Under the pieces are notes generated by a model. It searched no databases and was not told the DNA's origin. It worked only from the letters and a program-made list of their open reading frames with translations. Made by a program: the position numbers and the translations under genes. DNA of 64,000 bases. It comes from Isoetes taiwanensis. Lineage: Eukaryota; Streptophyta; Lycopodiopsida; Isoetales; Isoetaceae. The stretch covers positions 8,932,934 through 8,996,933 of the forward strand of contig JAJEKV010000022.1 in assembly GCA_021234155.1 (NCBI GenBank), in the 5' to 3' direction. Shown here one piece after another: positions 12,145 to 25,469 of the stretch (position 1 is its first letter; the number at the start of each line of letters is the position of its first letter).

Positions 12145-15100
12145 AAGTTAGGTACCTAATTTTGAACCTGTAAAAGTACATACAAGAGGTGACTTCAGAA
12201 CTCCTGCACTTTCTCATTTTGCCATTTCTGAAAAACTGAAGTGCCGTAAAAGTCCAAAATAAAAAAGCCGGTTGACGCATTAATATCTGTTAAGATAAAG
12301 ACAATGCCATCTTAAGACCAAAAGATAAAAGTTCTATTACCGTAATTCCTTTTATTGAGGCGACATTGCACCAAGACTCAAAATTCGGGGTACCCCTTTT
12401 AGGTAATTCTTTTTAGGCCTCAATTAAATAATACTTTTAAGGGATACCCACATGCTTTTACCTGTGGGTAAAGGGAGGGACAAGTGGATTAAAAAAGGCG
12501 ATAGATTCTAAAACGGTAGAATGAATAGTTTTGTCCGCGACAGATTCTTTAGACTTCGAGCGAACGTACCGGCACCATTGGTTAGTGGAATTTTAAAACG
12601 AATTGCTTTCTCCAAAAGTTTAAAGGAATAAAATTGACTGAAAAGCGGATATCCAAAGATACTATGGATAAAAATGCACGGTAAATCATAATCAAGCGAA
12701 TTTAACATTTTCGGACCGAAATATTCTGCATGATACCTGTGCCCGTGATGATATCTCTTTGAAAATAGCTCTCATGATGTTTTCACACGCGGCGAAATCA
12801 ACTACTTCCTTGATCAATGCCGTGTTTTGATCATGATCCCCCATGCCAGAATCCGCATTTCGTTATATAAAGATGGTTACTGGAAAGCCCGTCGGAGGGT
12901 ATGAAGTTCCACTTCTTCATATCGCCCGCCAGAGTACCGCCTCTTTGAGTATAAATTATGATACGCCACGGCGAATAACAATATTGGTTTATTCCATAGC
13001 TTTTTCTTTCGGTTACGGCGCAGAATCGCTTAATATTAATGGAAATCCCAACCGCAACCCTATCTGAATTAGGGCTTAAACCCATTGATGCCAGCGATTA
13101 AAATATTAAATATTGTTGTAATTTTGAGAGCCGCGAATCGCCCAAATCACTGGGCGCTAAGAGAAGTTAAGTAATCTGGGGAATTCAAATTTCAGTTTCA
13201 TACCTGCTTCGCCCTAAATCTTTCAATTTGGGAGGCGCCGGTGGAGAGAGTCGCTTCTGCTCCACTCGCTCCGTGGCGGAGAAACCAGAGAGAAGTGGAT
13301 CGTTTGCGATCCCACGATACTCGATTCTGGATAGCCATCGGATCAACTCCCTTTGGTGGCGCGTCGGTTGCGCTGATTAACCTTTTGCGAATGGCTGGCG
13401 AAGCTAATTTGGCCTTTGGCGGCGGTTCAACGGGCTGGTGATGGATGAAATGTATAAAGATAGTCGCTCCTCCCGGCTGGCAATACCCAGGAGATCGTTC
13501 CTAGATAGAACCTTTAAAACCCGAAGCGTACCGCACAGAGCCAAATCTGGTCGCGGGTAAGTTGCGATGTGTTCGTAAAGAATTCGTGAAGCAACGCCAA
13601 GCATGATGGTGCGGTAATCTCCGCTCGAAGCGCCGGGCTATATTGACTCCCAGAGTTAGGCCGAGAAATGGTCAACGGTAAATGGGCAATCATGAATTTG
13701 GTCGGTATCTTTTATATGGATAACACCGACTCGGTCAGCCAAGAGCCTTTGAGATTGAGGAAGGGTGCCCGGTATTGATGCAGGGCCTGTTCAATTTGGT
13801 GGGGCACGCAAGTTTCAGTATAATCTTTGTGGATCCGGCCAGTACCGTAGTTGAGATGCCTCTCGTACTCTCATTGATCATGGTAGATATAAACCCCGTG
13901 AGTAGTCCCGCAAGGTGGACCTCTTTTGATTTGCGCCCCCCGAGGTATTGCGCGCTACGCTTATGGATGATTCAAACCATTCCAGCGGTAAAAAATGAGG
14001 GACTATGTGATGATTTCATCTGCTAGCCATTTATCTTCGGTGCTGCACAACGCTGGCGTTATACGTCTCCTGGGTTTGCTTTTATCTGAGGCCTCGACGA
14101 CTGCGTCGCTTCCTGGCAATCTCCCGGAGCCCTGAAGCGGTATTTCCCTTCGCGTAGTGGAATGTTCTGGCAGCTTCTGTGAAGTCACAATTGGCGCAAT
14201 CGGCAAAAGTTTGCTTTTAGGTATTCTCAATTTAACAGAATTGGGATACGTTTCAATGCTAAATATCGCTGAGTACCTGACGCTTCCTACACCCCGAATA
14301 ATTTACTGGCGAAAGTTACTTCAAATGGCGAAATGGGCGGCAGTTTCCGGAGATTTAAAACGCGAAATGAAATAAATATTACACCTTGGTGCGTTTAACC
14401 TGCATTACCTACTGAAAATCATTCGCTACCGTAAATCAGCGTCATTCTATCTCCCATACCACAACCCTGAAGCCGCGAAAATGGCAGCCAGATGCGTCGC
14501 GACTTTGCTTTATAATCAATCATCTGCGTATATGTTCTCAAAGATTAATTTCGCCTTACCTTTACTGGTATCACCGTATACACATGCAATGCATTAACAC
14601 ATATAAGTAAGATCCGGTTGTGGAGTGAGAACTATAACTAAGTATTCATAACCTTTTTAACGCTGCAAATAGTATTTGGCCATGTATATGTCCGCTTGCA
14701 TCGATGGTTTTCCTTGCCTAACGCTCTATAAAGGAACTAGCTATATGCCTCTGAGATGAATCTCCTCGCTGGCCCTCTAAAAGTCAGTTTCCATTTGATT
14801 AGAAGCAAATTGCACATTTAGGGCTTACCTTACACAAACATAGCCCCATGTTACTCTGAAGTTCTTCACAGCCTTTCCCTAGCCGTGCCATGTAGTCCAT
14901 AGATAAGTGCTTAAACCGTAAGCTCTCTAAAATAAAACAAAAATAGATTAATATGGTAATATGGCATACCTTTAACGCAGTAGCCTGCTTTCACCAACCT
15001 GAAAGCATCCGTTTGAAAGTTCAAGGGAAGATCTAAAAATAATTACCAGTACACAATTTTCAAATTCCTAGTCTAAATATGTCAAATATAACAAAGTGCA

Positions 15101-16427
15101 TTTGTCGCCTCCATCTTTGCATTAGAATAGTCACAGGTCAGAACTTCAACAAAGAGAGCTCCACTTCTTTAAGCATGAGATAATACCGGAAAGCTTAGGA
15201 GAAATTAAACCTATAAAACCTTAGGTACATGATTTCCAAATTCATAGCACAAAATGGGTGAAATAAATCAAAAAGTACATGAGCCACATAAAATGAGTCG
15301 GGTCCAAACGCCGCAGATGATGTCCTCTCAAAACTAACCTCCGGGATGTGGATTCATTATGGGCTTCTAAATAGCAAGAAAATGGTCAAAGACTTTAATC
15401 GGCCATTACCATATCAAGTCGCTAGACTTGGTAAAACAGTTCTCATGGAAAGCATTTTGAATAAATTCAAAGACCTACTGCACTACAACTAAGTTCATGA
15501 GAAGCTCCTTCAAACCAAAGCGATTTCAACATTCCAAACTAAAGGAACCTTCTTAAAGCTGCAAAAGCTTCCTCAATAGGTTGGAGCTTACATAGAATAG
15601 TTATTCACAATGGTTCTAGATTTTATGGCACCGCGAAAAATGATTGCTATTATACCTTCATTCACACACTCTCAAGATTTGTTAGCTGCCACTTGGCTCG
15701 AGCACCCTGGATCCGTGAAAAGCGTGACCGAGAGTTTACAAATAATAGTAGGTTTCTATAAATATCAAAGATATCCTAGGTATATTCTAGCATATACCTG
15801 TGGATATGCCATAAACCTTAATATAAACAAGGGTTTGCTCTGGGCAACCTAAAAAGAGAAATAAAGCAGCTTATGTTTATTTCAAGCGTCTTTACATTAT
15901 TTTATTGTTTAATCTTTTATGGTTAGTTTTAAACCTTAAGGACTTTTTGGTGTACTTTCTTAAGCCTCCTCATTATTTCAAAACCCACAAACGCATAAAT
16001 TTTAGGAGTTTTTTTTGTCCTGGCTTTTAAAAATCAGATAATTTATGGGTGTTTTTGCTACCCTACTAACGTAGATGGCGGTATATTCCCTTTATAAAGT
16101 GCATCCCCCTCGAACCGAAGTTCTTTATATTTCCATCTATCCTCAATACTCGATAAGTTTAACATGATTGTAATCTAATTGACATGATCGACAAATCAAG
16201 AAAAGCGATGATTGCTTAGTCTTAAAGTGCTACTTCCAAGGCCTTTAAAGTGCAAGTTTTAATGATGTTTGTTTTCGGTTATAAGAAGTAGGTGAATACA
16301 AGTCTCACCCATATATAGCATGTGCTAAGAATGAAGTTTCAAGTGAGGATCGAAGCCCTTATTTTTGTAATAAATCATCATGTCATAAGGCCGCTTAATG
16401 TGGTATGACATTAAAACTAGTTTAACC
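12145..16427. other. No recognisable gene
   Basis: I see no protein family, RNA gene or element boundary that I can support here. Open frames are short (60-90 codons), conflict between strands and lack recognisable motifs. The part at 13200-14400 is richer in GC and could hold a decayed element, but nothing identifies it. A frame of about 80 codons at 15610-15852 has no recognisable similarity. Confidence 0.4.
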
Positions 16428-16705
16428 GAATAGAATACAATAGAATAATAGAATAGAATAAATTTTTTAACGCCCACCTGAGACCACAGTCATGGATCTA
16501 ATGGGATACATTAATCATTAAAACAGTGGATTAAAAACCGGGCCAAAGCTAAGTTTTCAAGGAAAAAACCTTGCAAGAATGATGATACCAGACAAGTTGA
16601 GATAATGACTAACGAGGGCTCAAGAGAATTGCGACGCTTATCTAGAACCTCAAGTATGTATAATGTCAAGTCATGCATGATGCATAGTGCCTCGAAGAAG
16701 GAAGC
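16428..16705 (-). mobile_element. 5'-truncated LINE 3' end with GAATA tail
   Basis: An imperfect GAATA tail at 16428-16461 is followed by a diverged copy of the LINE 3' module (ttttttaacgcccacctgag) and by sequence resembling the 3' UTR of the 4671-8640 element. That includes the GGATTAAAAACC and GTTTTCAAGG words near 16525-16565. The match fades before 16700. It is a dead, heavily 5'-truncated copy of the same family, minus strand. Confidence 0.7.
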
Positions 16706-16805
16706 GGAATGGAATAGAATGGAACAGAATAGAATAGAATAGAATAGAATAGAACGGAATAGAATAGTAGATTTATCGTCCACCTAAGACCAATTGGCCT
16801 TTAGA
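16706..16805 (-). mobile_element. Minimal LINE 3' end with GAATA/GGAAT tail
   Basis: A 64-bp tail of GAATA units, some changed to GGAAT and GAACA, runs from 16706 to 16769. It is followed by tttatcgtccacctaagacc and a diverged caattggcct word. Only about 35 bases of LINE body remain. It directly adjoins the previous fragment, so this is a second 3' end of the same family next to or inside the first. Confidence 0.7.
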
Positions 16806-18387
16806 GTCGGCAAAAAGGTTGCTTTGTCCTCCCATTGTAGCAACAAAAAAGAATAAAGTACACTCACAAACAAGTATTCATTGCAATGATTATAATGAAT
16901 TTCTACATGTCATGCAATTATTAAAAAAGTTGTCGCTTCGACATTTCGCTACTATCAAGATGATAAAGTGGAAAAAAGTCAACAACAAAGTATCCACCAT
17001 TGGGACTTTGCAACTATGAGTTTACGTTCCTTCCATTCCCTCACTTGCAATGTGAAGAATCGTAGACTAGTATCGATGATGTTGATGATGCTTAGGCATA
17101 GCAAAGGCAGTTGTGGAGCTCCCCTTTATGGAATAGGGACACAAAAGACCAAAACCGCATTAGGGAGGACTCTAGATTCACTAATTTTAGCCATAGGACA
17201 AGTTTGCTCTAATCTCGAAGGTCTTTGTATTTTGCTTCAACCATAGTAAATGTAAAGGTGAAGGCTATTTTGCCAATTTTTCGAGCTAATGGATAAGATG
17301 CCATATGGCAACGCCTTCTACTAAATGTTAACCCCGACTTCATAAATGAATTTTACTATAAATACTCGCAAAATTCCCCTTTATGCGACAGCTTATAATA
17401 TGTTCTTCATTCTTACCGCGATTCAACATGTTTTACCTTGCATTATGCATTCTCGTACCGCCTGTAATAACCTTTTACCTTACATTCATTAAAGTGAAGA
17501 AAGATACCTGGCTTGAATTCCGTGGTGTCAAGGCATTATTTACACCTGCAAATTCCGGTGTTTCTTGTATACATATATAATCTTAATTTCTACTTGGATT
17601 TTAGGTGATCGCAATATGTGATTAAATTGTGGTTTCGGAAAATTTAAGGCCTATAAAGGGGGTTCCCTGGGTAACGAACATGAACACGGCATGCACTCTA
17701 TAGAATAGATGTGCCCTAGTATTATTATGATTGCTTTCAACTGTATTTAGATATTTTGATCGCATGAGGGAAGAAAAAAATAAAACCCTTTGATCAATAG
17801 AAGAAAAAAAAAAGGAAAAAAAAAAAAACTTTCTTCAAGTGGGTAGTGCAAAAGCTGAAGGAGCACGAGAGGGTTTATTGGGGAAATTTTTACAAATTCA
17901 CTCCGAACTTAGAGCTGGCCAGGACTGGCGAAATAGAAGCCAAAAAGCCTCGCGACAAACTTCTTTTTACCGCGCTTTGTTTTATTCTGCATTTTCCCGA
18001 CCCCCAACCCGCCTCTCCAATCCACTTTTTAAACCCAACTTTTCTATACATTGTATCGTCTGGCTTCCAAGCCCCAGGAACGGCCTTCCTCTTATTCTCA
18101 TGCCTCCTTGATCGATTCTCTACCCCATAATTCCATCCATTTCTTCCAAAAATTTGATCGAGCTCACCAGCCTGATCAAATCCCGCCTAAATCTTCTAAT
18201 CTGAAGAACCAGGTGAATTTTTCAATTCCATGTTGGCAATCTTCACCTGCTTGTGCGACGCCCTCTATCCCAGTCACTTTTACTTGCCTGTTCCGAATCT
18301 TCTTATTTCTTTGGAATATTTTGTTGCAAAATGGCTCTTGGCACCAATCTCTAGCCCTGGCAGTTTTTTGATGATTCTTCCTACTTT
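16806..18387. other. No recognisable gene
   Basis: There is an A-rich run at about 17770-17830. Overlapping plus-strand frames of about 90-106 codons at 17839-18371 lie just upstream of the possible gene at 18388 and could be its 5' part, but I cannot identify them. Confidence 0.35.
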
Positions 18388-19048
18388 TTGCTGCTGCCTG
18401 GTGGAATCCCATGTTGTTCAGGAATGCTTCCAGCTCTCAATTCTGACGGTTTGTTAGAGCATCTTGCTTCGGAAGAACTGGATATGGCGTATGATTTTCA
18501 AGAATATCATACCAAGAGCGGCAAATGCAAATATTGCAGCAGCATGATCAGGCCGTGTTCTGACGCTGAATACCCGACCATGTATCTAAAACTGGTGAGT
18601 ACTTTGAAGTCCATAATTCTCCCTTCAGAGCAAACGCAACAAAGATTTCTGTCGCCGGAACAGTCGTTTTCCAATCTCAAGCTCTGTGCGAGAAATGCAC
18701 ATTCAAATTTTGTGGACTGCTACTGGATCAAAGGAAAAATGAAAACAGAGGCAGCAGCATTTCGGTAGATTTGATTCAGAATAGAAGGCCGTTTAAAGTT
18801 GCCATGCCGGATGCAACAAAACTTTCAAGAATCCATGATATGAAGATGCATCTTAAGACGCATTATAGCAGCGAAAGCGCAGGCTGCACAGTTTATCCCA
18901 GCCCGCCTTCGGCTTTCTCAAAGCAGGCAGAACAAGAAAATCCCTTCCTCGGTGTCCGATTTGCCGGAGGACCTTTGTGGGCCTGTACGAATTGCCATTT
19001 TTGAAGGAAGCATTCGGAGGGAGAAAAGACATGCATGCCGGAAATGTG
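18388..19048 (+). CDS. Possible gene with cysteine-pair (zinc-finger-like) segments, unidentified
   Basis: A plus-strand frame starting near 18388 encodes a segment ending KSGKCKYCSSMIRPCSDAEY and then LKL. A strong donor-like GTGAGT follows at 18594. A second open frame at about 18628-19004 contains LCEKCTFKFCG and WACTNCHF. One frame over, it continues EGSIRREKRHACRKCGKNST. The spaced CxxC pairs suggest metal binding, but I recognise no named family. The nearest acceptor (cccttcag at about 18620-18627) would leave the two parts one base out of frame. So either the splice model is wrong, a base is missing, or this is a pseudogene. Start and end are approximate. Confidence 0.25.
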
Positions 19049-20707
19049 GCAAAAATTCTACATTGAGGTAGATTTAAGGACCATGAGAAGCTCTGTGGCG
19101 AGCCTATATAATCTGTAAATGTGGGATGAAATTTGTTTTCGCTGTAACTTGTCAAGCTCACAAGAAATCCAGACCTGAATGTCAGGATATAATCGAAGAG
19201 GAAAACAGTACTTCCAGCACAAATATGAGTTCCAAATCCAGAGCCAACTGCCGGAATAATGCTTCCTTAGTTCCAATTGAAGGCCTTTCAAAATCTGTTC
19301 AGCATGGTGCTTTTCTTCAATCAAGCTCTTCAGAAAGGTTGAATTATCAGCACCTCTCAGTCCATCAAGGTTTCAAGCTTCTGCTCCAGTTTCAATGCGT
19401 TTCTGGCTTCTATGGCAGTTCATGAAGATCTGAAGAAAAGTTGTACATATGGTCTTAAATTCCTTCTATATATTGGTCCTTTTAAGCTCCAAGAAAGGAG
19501 CAATTTTGTTGGTTTGGAAATACCATCCACTGTAATGATGTAAACCATGTACATCTCTTCTGCAGCTCCGGTCGTGTAGCTGGATGATTATGCTAATAGC
19601 GCTTTGTTTGTTTGTTTCTTGTAATGAATAAACAGAGAAAAAGTTTTACAGACTTTTAAGAAAAACTGTTCTGCAGCCTAATCATTCTTCTAATCTAGCC
19701 AAAAGCAGGTAATACTCGGGTTTTTAATTTAGCAGATAAGATTTAAGACGAAAAGAACCTTGGATACCATGAACATGACCACTCAAACTTCGTTTGAACG
19801 TGGCGCCCAATTCTGGTATTCTATAATTCTATGCATATGACATCAATCAGAGGGCCAAGCCAAATGATCGCCAAGTCCTGATTCCCTGGACATAAGTTTC
19901 CCAGTGGATTTATTTATGAAGACTATTTTTTCTCTTTCTCAGCACACTTTGTAGGAGGCCACCTGACACAGCAAGGCAGAAATTGGATCAAAACATCACG
20001 ATCTAAACACATAAACAGTGAGAATCTAGCCCTTTGAATACTTCTCTGCATCGTTGAATATCTTTGATGGTGTGCAGCAGGATTTAAGTAATCCAAGGCT
20101 CTATGCCTAGGGCTGATGGTATTTTGGCCACAAGTAGTGGTGTCTGGTCGGTGCCCTGTTTTGTTTGTTATGTTGGTGGGACACACACAAAAAACATATT
20201 GGCTTTGATGGCAACATTTGGCTTCTGTGTAAAGATCTTGCCCTTTCTTTTCTTTTCTCTTCTGAAAGAGACAACCACACCCCATGTGTTCCCCATAGCC
20301 ACTATCATTTTCAAATTGGATTTTGTTTTGTTTTCCATTTCAAGGATATCTGAATGTTTGCATCAGCTCGTTAGTTTTATGTTGCTTCAATAAGGACATC
20401 TCCCTAATCTTTAATCCTCTGCCTTTCTTTTTACCTCTGATTATTGGATTTGCTGTCGTCTGCCATCTTTGCCAAGCTTAACTCAATTGGTCCTTGTAGA
20501 AAATCTTCCTTGTATATCAAATGGATATTCCCTTTGTTTAATATTGTTTGTTTGAAAAGTTTATGCGTAGTGTAAATAGTCTAATGTCCTATGCGTTTGA
20601 ATACTGTTTGTTTGGAAACTTGCGTTTGCTTTTATAAATAGTGTAATGTTAAGAATGAGCATCCACAATGTAGCATTATGAGCGGCTTAATATGCGGCCG
20701 ACACGAT
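19049..20707. other. No confident gene; possible 3' region of the preceding frame
   Basis: A 99-codon plus-strand frame at 19126-19425, rich in Ser and Asn, has no recognisable domain. The AATAAAC word near 19627 could serve as polyadenylation context if the 18388 gene is real. The 120-codon minus-strand frame at 19923-20285 looks fortuitous. Confidence 0.3.
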
Positions 20708-20868
20708 AGTGTTCAATTATTAGCTTCCAATCGGAATTCCTTTTCCATATTTAACAAGGTATCGGGGTTCCTTTTAACAAGTTCCGGCCTCTATTAGTGT
20801 TCAATTATTAGCCTCCATTGGAATTCCTCTCCATATTAACAAGGTTTTCGATTTCTTTTTAACAAGGT
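20708..20868. repeat. Imperfect tandem duplication, about 88-bp unit
   Basis: The two units, 20708-20795 and 20796-20868, both start agtgttcaattattagc. They share ggaattcc, ccatatt and aacaaggt in the same order, with small indels between them. Confidence 0.75.
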
Positions 20869-23800
20869 GTGCCTACAAATTATAGGTTTCAATATTCAAA
20901 ACAAGAATACAGCATGATTATTCCATATGGAAAAGCAACTTACTTGTAATTCTCGCCTAATAATCACGCTTGTGACATGTGGCATATTCATTTTCACGCT
21001 ACATAGAGGTTGACATGTATTCTACATTCTTTGATGTCAAATCGTGGGTCCACGCTTGCCCATTGCCCCGCCTATCCTTTAAATGGCAAGTAAATTGTTA
21101 TTATTCTTGTATGCAAGATGTGCGTGACGCAGGTGCAATGCATGTATGCACATTATCTTGAGCATGTGGAATTGGTAGACATTTTAATATATGGAGTTTT
21201 TTTGTTGACCATGTTGATATTAATTTGTGGCATTTTCTTTTATACCATTCTCAAAGTTACTACTCAACCCCTTTGTTGAATCACACCTTTATCGCCCCCA
21301 CGGAATAATAACGATATGGATGTCGGTCATTTATCGATGTTTTATGTTTCATTATGCCATTGATGGGGAGAACATTCTCTCTCTTTGTCCCGACTGCGGT
21401 CCGCGATTTTTGGCTTCACCCCCAACGAAAACTCATAATGGTGCAAATTGAACCACGCCCAATGGATCAAAATACATGCCATATTATTCCACGCTATATT
21501 ATTCTCGCGCGATAAACGGACCCTCAGCTCTAGAGCCATGCTCGGCTATCACCGGGCCGCAGGGATCAAGAAGGCATGAAGCTCTAGCGAAGCAAACTGT
21601 TTGGAACCCAGCCATTTCCATCCTGCCGATGCTTACTTTTGCCTTCAAACGGGCCATATGGCAATAGGTATGTCATTTTGAATTAAAGGTAAGGTGCAGT
21701 ACAAAAGCACTGTAGCTTCTTCGCGTAAAGTATACGACCAGCCCAGACTGGATTATAGGGCTCAACCGCTCGTAAAACGTGGTCGCGATTTGATCATCCG
21801 CCTAAAGCTAGCACTTCGTTAAAACAAGAAAGTGCAATCAATTAACCGCGACACCATCATGCATGGGTTCCCTCACCTTCCTAAAATTAGCCGCACTTCG
21901 CTTTTTTAAAGCATCACGATAAAAATCATAGTCCTGTGCTGCTCGTGCTACCGGACTATTTCGAGCATAACACGCCACTACACAAGAGCTCATAAGTAAG
22001 GGTCAAGGTCAAGCAGAATGTAAGTATGCACTCCATGTCGCAGCATGGCGCCCTCATAAAGAAGAGGTGAAGGCTGCATAAGTAAACCACCTCGAGGCGG
22101 CCTTAACTCAATGTGGTTCAAGCGACATTAATGATGGCACTTCAAAGATTCCCTTAAATTAAGCATATGATCCAGAGTTGGTAACCGATCACAAAGGCTC
22201 CATATGCTATCTTTGGGCTCCAAGGCCATCGTAGACTTAGGACCTCAAGTTTTAGATGACTTAATATTGTCTTGTTTCGGGCCTTTGCGCCTCTAACCTT
22301 CCGCATGACACACTATACTAAGGATTTGTCCGCTGATCCAAGGGTCCTCACAGAGGGTCAGTTTTGCATTACTTCAACCCGTACTCCTAAACACCGCTAC
22401 AATTGGTCTCAGCTCTTTTTCCAAAGCTCAAGGTGGTCAGTAGTGCTTTCACTCAGAAGAGCTTCTCACCCAAACTACGCTCGATTGATCGCCATCAACG
22501 CAGAAGCTGCTCGAGATATGTACCTACAATCGACATTTATTATCAAGGAGGACGCTTTTACGCCCCATGCCTATTCTTCCTCCCACCCTCGTAGATCTCC
22601 GCCGTGGTCAATTCCACTGCAAAACATTGCTCTCAACCTCTGGCCAACGTGATCACACCCAAAGACATCAGGACTCTCATTACTTCAAACCGGAGAGTAA
22701 TTTATATTCATATTCCTTCGCGCATTAATCGCTGCCTTTGCAATCGTTTTCACCGCGAACATGGTATGGGCTACCTCTATTCTTTTGTCCCAACTATCTA
22801 GTAATTCTCAAATTCTTTCAACCTCCTATCAATGTATACAATATTGGTGGATCTCAAATTGAACGAGATGGCCCGTAAGGGATATTTCGCCCCATGACAC
22901 CAAACTCGATCTTCCTCTGGTTTACTATTCCCATGCATGTCTTTCTTATAAATTCTCTGACCGCTATTCTTATGCACCACCGCTTTATACCCGTGTTCGC
23001 TGCCTCATTCCATCGCTTCACAATCTCAAACTTCTATATCCTGTTTTGGGAATGCTGGGGCAGCCATCCTCAATCGTATTAGGGCGACATGGAAGAATTT
23101 GAAGCTCCATCGCTTTTAAATGGACACTCTACCTTTATCAAGTTTCATATTTCTACCACGCTTACATGGAGAACCATATATCAATGGCTTATGCCTAATA
23201 AAAAGTCATTAGAAACAAACCGACAAGAAATGAAGTACGCCTTCTACATTATGGTATCACGTATGATGATCAAATGTACCGCAAAACAACTCATCGATCT
23301 TCAATAACAACCTCTGATCTACACGTAGATTTTACTGATTGTTCCAAGATATCTTGTTAGTAAGCTCAAGGGAGTATCCCACGCAATACTAAAGATCTTG
23401 ATCTCGCCGTTTCTATAAGGCCTACCTCCCGCTATCCGCCTTATGATCAATACTTACGCCTCAAGATGTCGGACTCACTTCATCGTAACTTTAGTAATCA
23501 CGCTCGCCATCGTGTCCAGAGTGTTCCCTTTCATCGGGATCTACCCTTCATACTTCCCCGCATGGTTCCGCAAAACACCTGCTCAACTCATCAACTGCTG
23601 CCAGCGTGGAGAAGTCAAATTTGGTGTCCCATTTTGTAAGTACTCAAGGTTATTTGGCCAATGAATGCAATTTACCAATGGTTCTCTCATCGCAGTTGCA
23701 ATATGCAACCCTCGCTATAGAAGAATGCATCGTTTCATCCCACTTTTCGATGTAAAAATGGTTTTCGTGTTTAGATCACGCCACAACAATATCAAAACCT

Positions 23801-24670
23801 CAAAAGAATAATCACAAGCTTAACCTCGCGAACCACGCGGATAAAGCTCGCATTCTTTCGTGACCCCGTGAAAAGCTCAAGCAGTTATCATTGTTCTGAA
23901 TGGGGTCACACCACCACCATAGCGCGCTCCACAACTCCCCGAAATTCAAGCATACTCGAAAGCACTAGCCAAATCGGGCTTCTGCTATGCCTCATACCTA
24001 TCAACTCGGATGGCCAATGGAAAACAAGGCCTACGCCCCACCTTAAGAAAACCTCCCTCAGGTTCTCAACAAGAAAGCGAACTAACAAGCTCTCCACTCA
24101 TGGTGATGGATCAACAAAGGCCTGGCAAGAGATTTATCGTTCAACTCATGTGCGTAACAAATTCAACCAGGTTGGTCCGTATCACGCCGCTGATCTTTTG
24201 CACTCAACTTTGACGCCACAATTCACGTAACCGCTTACGCCGCGGGACACCTTCAATGAAAGCAATACAAGACACGCATTTTGCCCGCATCTTGAAAAAC
24301 TCATGCCTCATGTTATGCCCAAGTTCTCACAGCATTCTCAAGCTCATCCAAACTGGCCAGAGGGCAATCTCCACGCCCATGTCTACCGAACGCCTAATCA
24401 GATCCGCAAAATATCGCCAGCCGAAAGTAGAGCTCCTTAAGGAAGTTTCGCCTCGATGCCCACGCGAACCTACAAATTTTGATCCCGCAGTATCGAAGCA
24501 CCCTATGTTCCCTTTGAGCTAAAGAGCTCATTGTCTAATTTCCTCTAGTCTCCACAATTTAAAGTTATATCCCCGGCCTCGAACAGCTTGCCTTTTACCC
24601 ATCGTTTTATTGGTACTGCCGCAACTTCCACACCCATAGTTCATACAACGTTGAGAACGCTAGATTAATC
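20869..24670. other. No identified gene; probable upstream part of the Ty3-gypsy element
   Basis: The plus strand from about 22270 to 24522 carries overlapping frames of 60-126 codons in changing frames, rich in His, Ser, Pro and Thr. They lead directly into the gypsy protease, so a decayed gag region is expected here. However, I see no zinc knuckle, LTR or primer-binding site that would prove it. Confidence 0.35.
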
Positions 24671-25469
24671 ATGCAGCCGATTGATGGGGGTAGTGCTATC
24701 AATCTCACCTTTTACAAACTTAGAAACAACTTGGCATCATTCAACTATATCGCGGCTCCCCTTTATGATATCAGTCGGGCACGGTCGCCATCACGCGTCT
24801 CATATGCCAATTCTATTCTCCAAAATCCATCGGTGATCTCAAATTTTCGCTGGTCTCAGTGTTTAAAACCTCGGGAGACCTCCGATGATTACAAATGCCG
24901 GGTTGGTCGACCTTTCGCTAAAGCATCCACTATAGGCCAATCGATCAACTTTGTCATTACTCATAGCCAATTGAATGCCACCATTGATCTCTCGAACCGA
25001 AAACTCTATCTCATGGAACATGCCGAGCCGCCGCTCGAGCATAATCACCGGCGATCTCCAAAACACTGGTCAAGTCCAAGCTCCCTGCTGGTTTGCCATT
25101 ATCCTTCTATTCTCAATATGGATCCTTGGGAATATGAGCCTTGATAAAGATCATGCTGTTGCTACCTTGCTAGATCCCACCGGCCTTGCAATCGATTCAA
25201 ATAAAGTGTTGACATCCTTCTCAGATGTTGACACCTCTCGCTGAGACACGATGTTGTTACGCCACACGCAACCTTTTGCTCAAAAAAATACTTCAACTCT
25301 TATTTTTTCCACTCGTATATTGAACCATCGGGTTCTCGCGCATAACGCCATTTCTATTATCATGGATAATGGATGTTATTCCGACATCCAAACTCCCCGG
25401 GTTGAAATCATTGACTTAGAGAAAACCAACCAATCCAGCTTGGTTTTGCCAATTTTTCCAAAGCACATA

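Noticed and set aside
16706-16769. GAATA array as an ordinary microsatellite
   Set aside because: Each GAATA array listed sits directly against the same LINE 3' module, so they are element tails.
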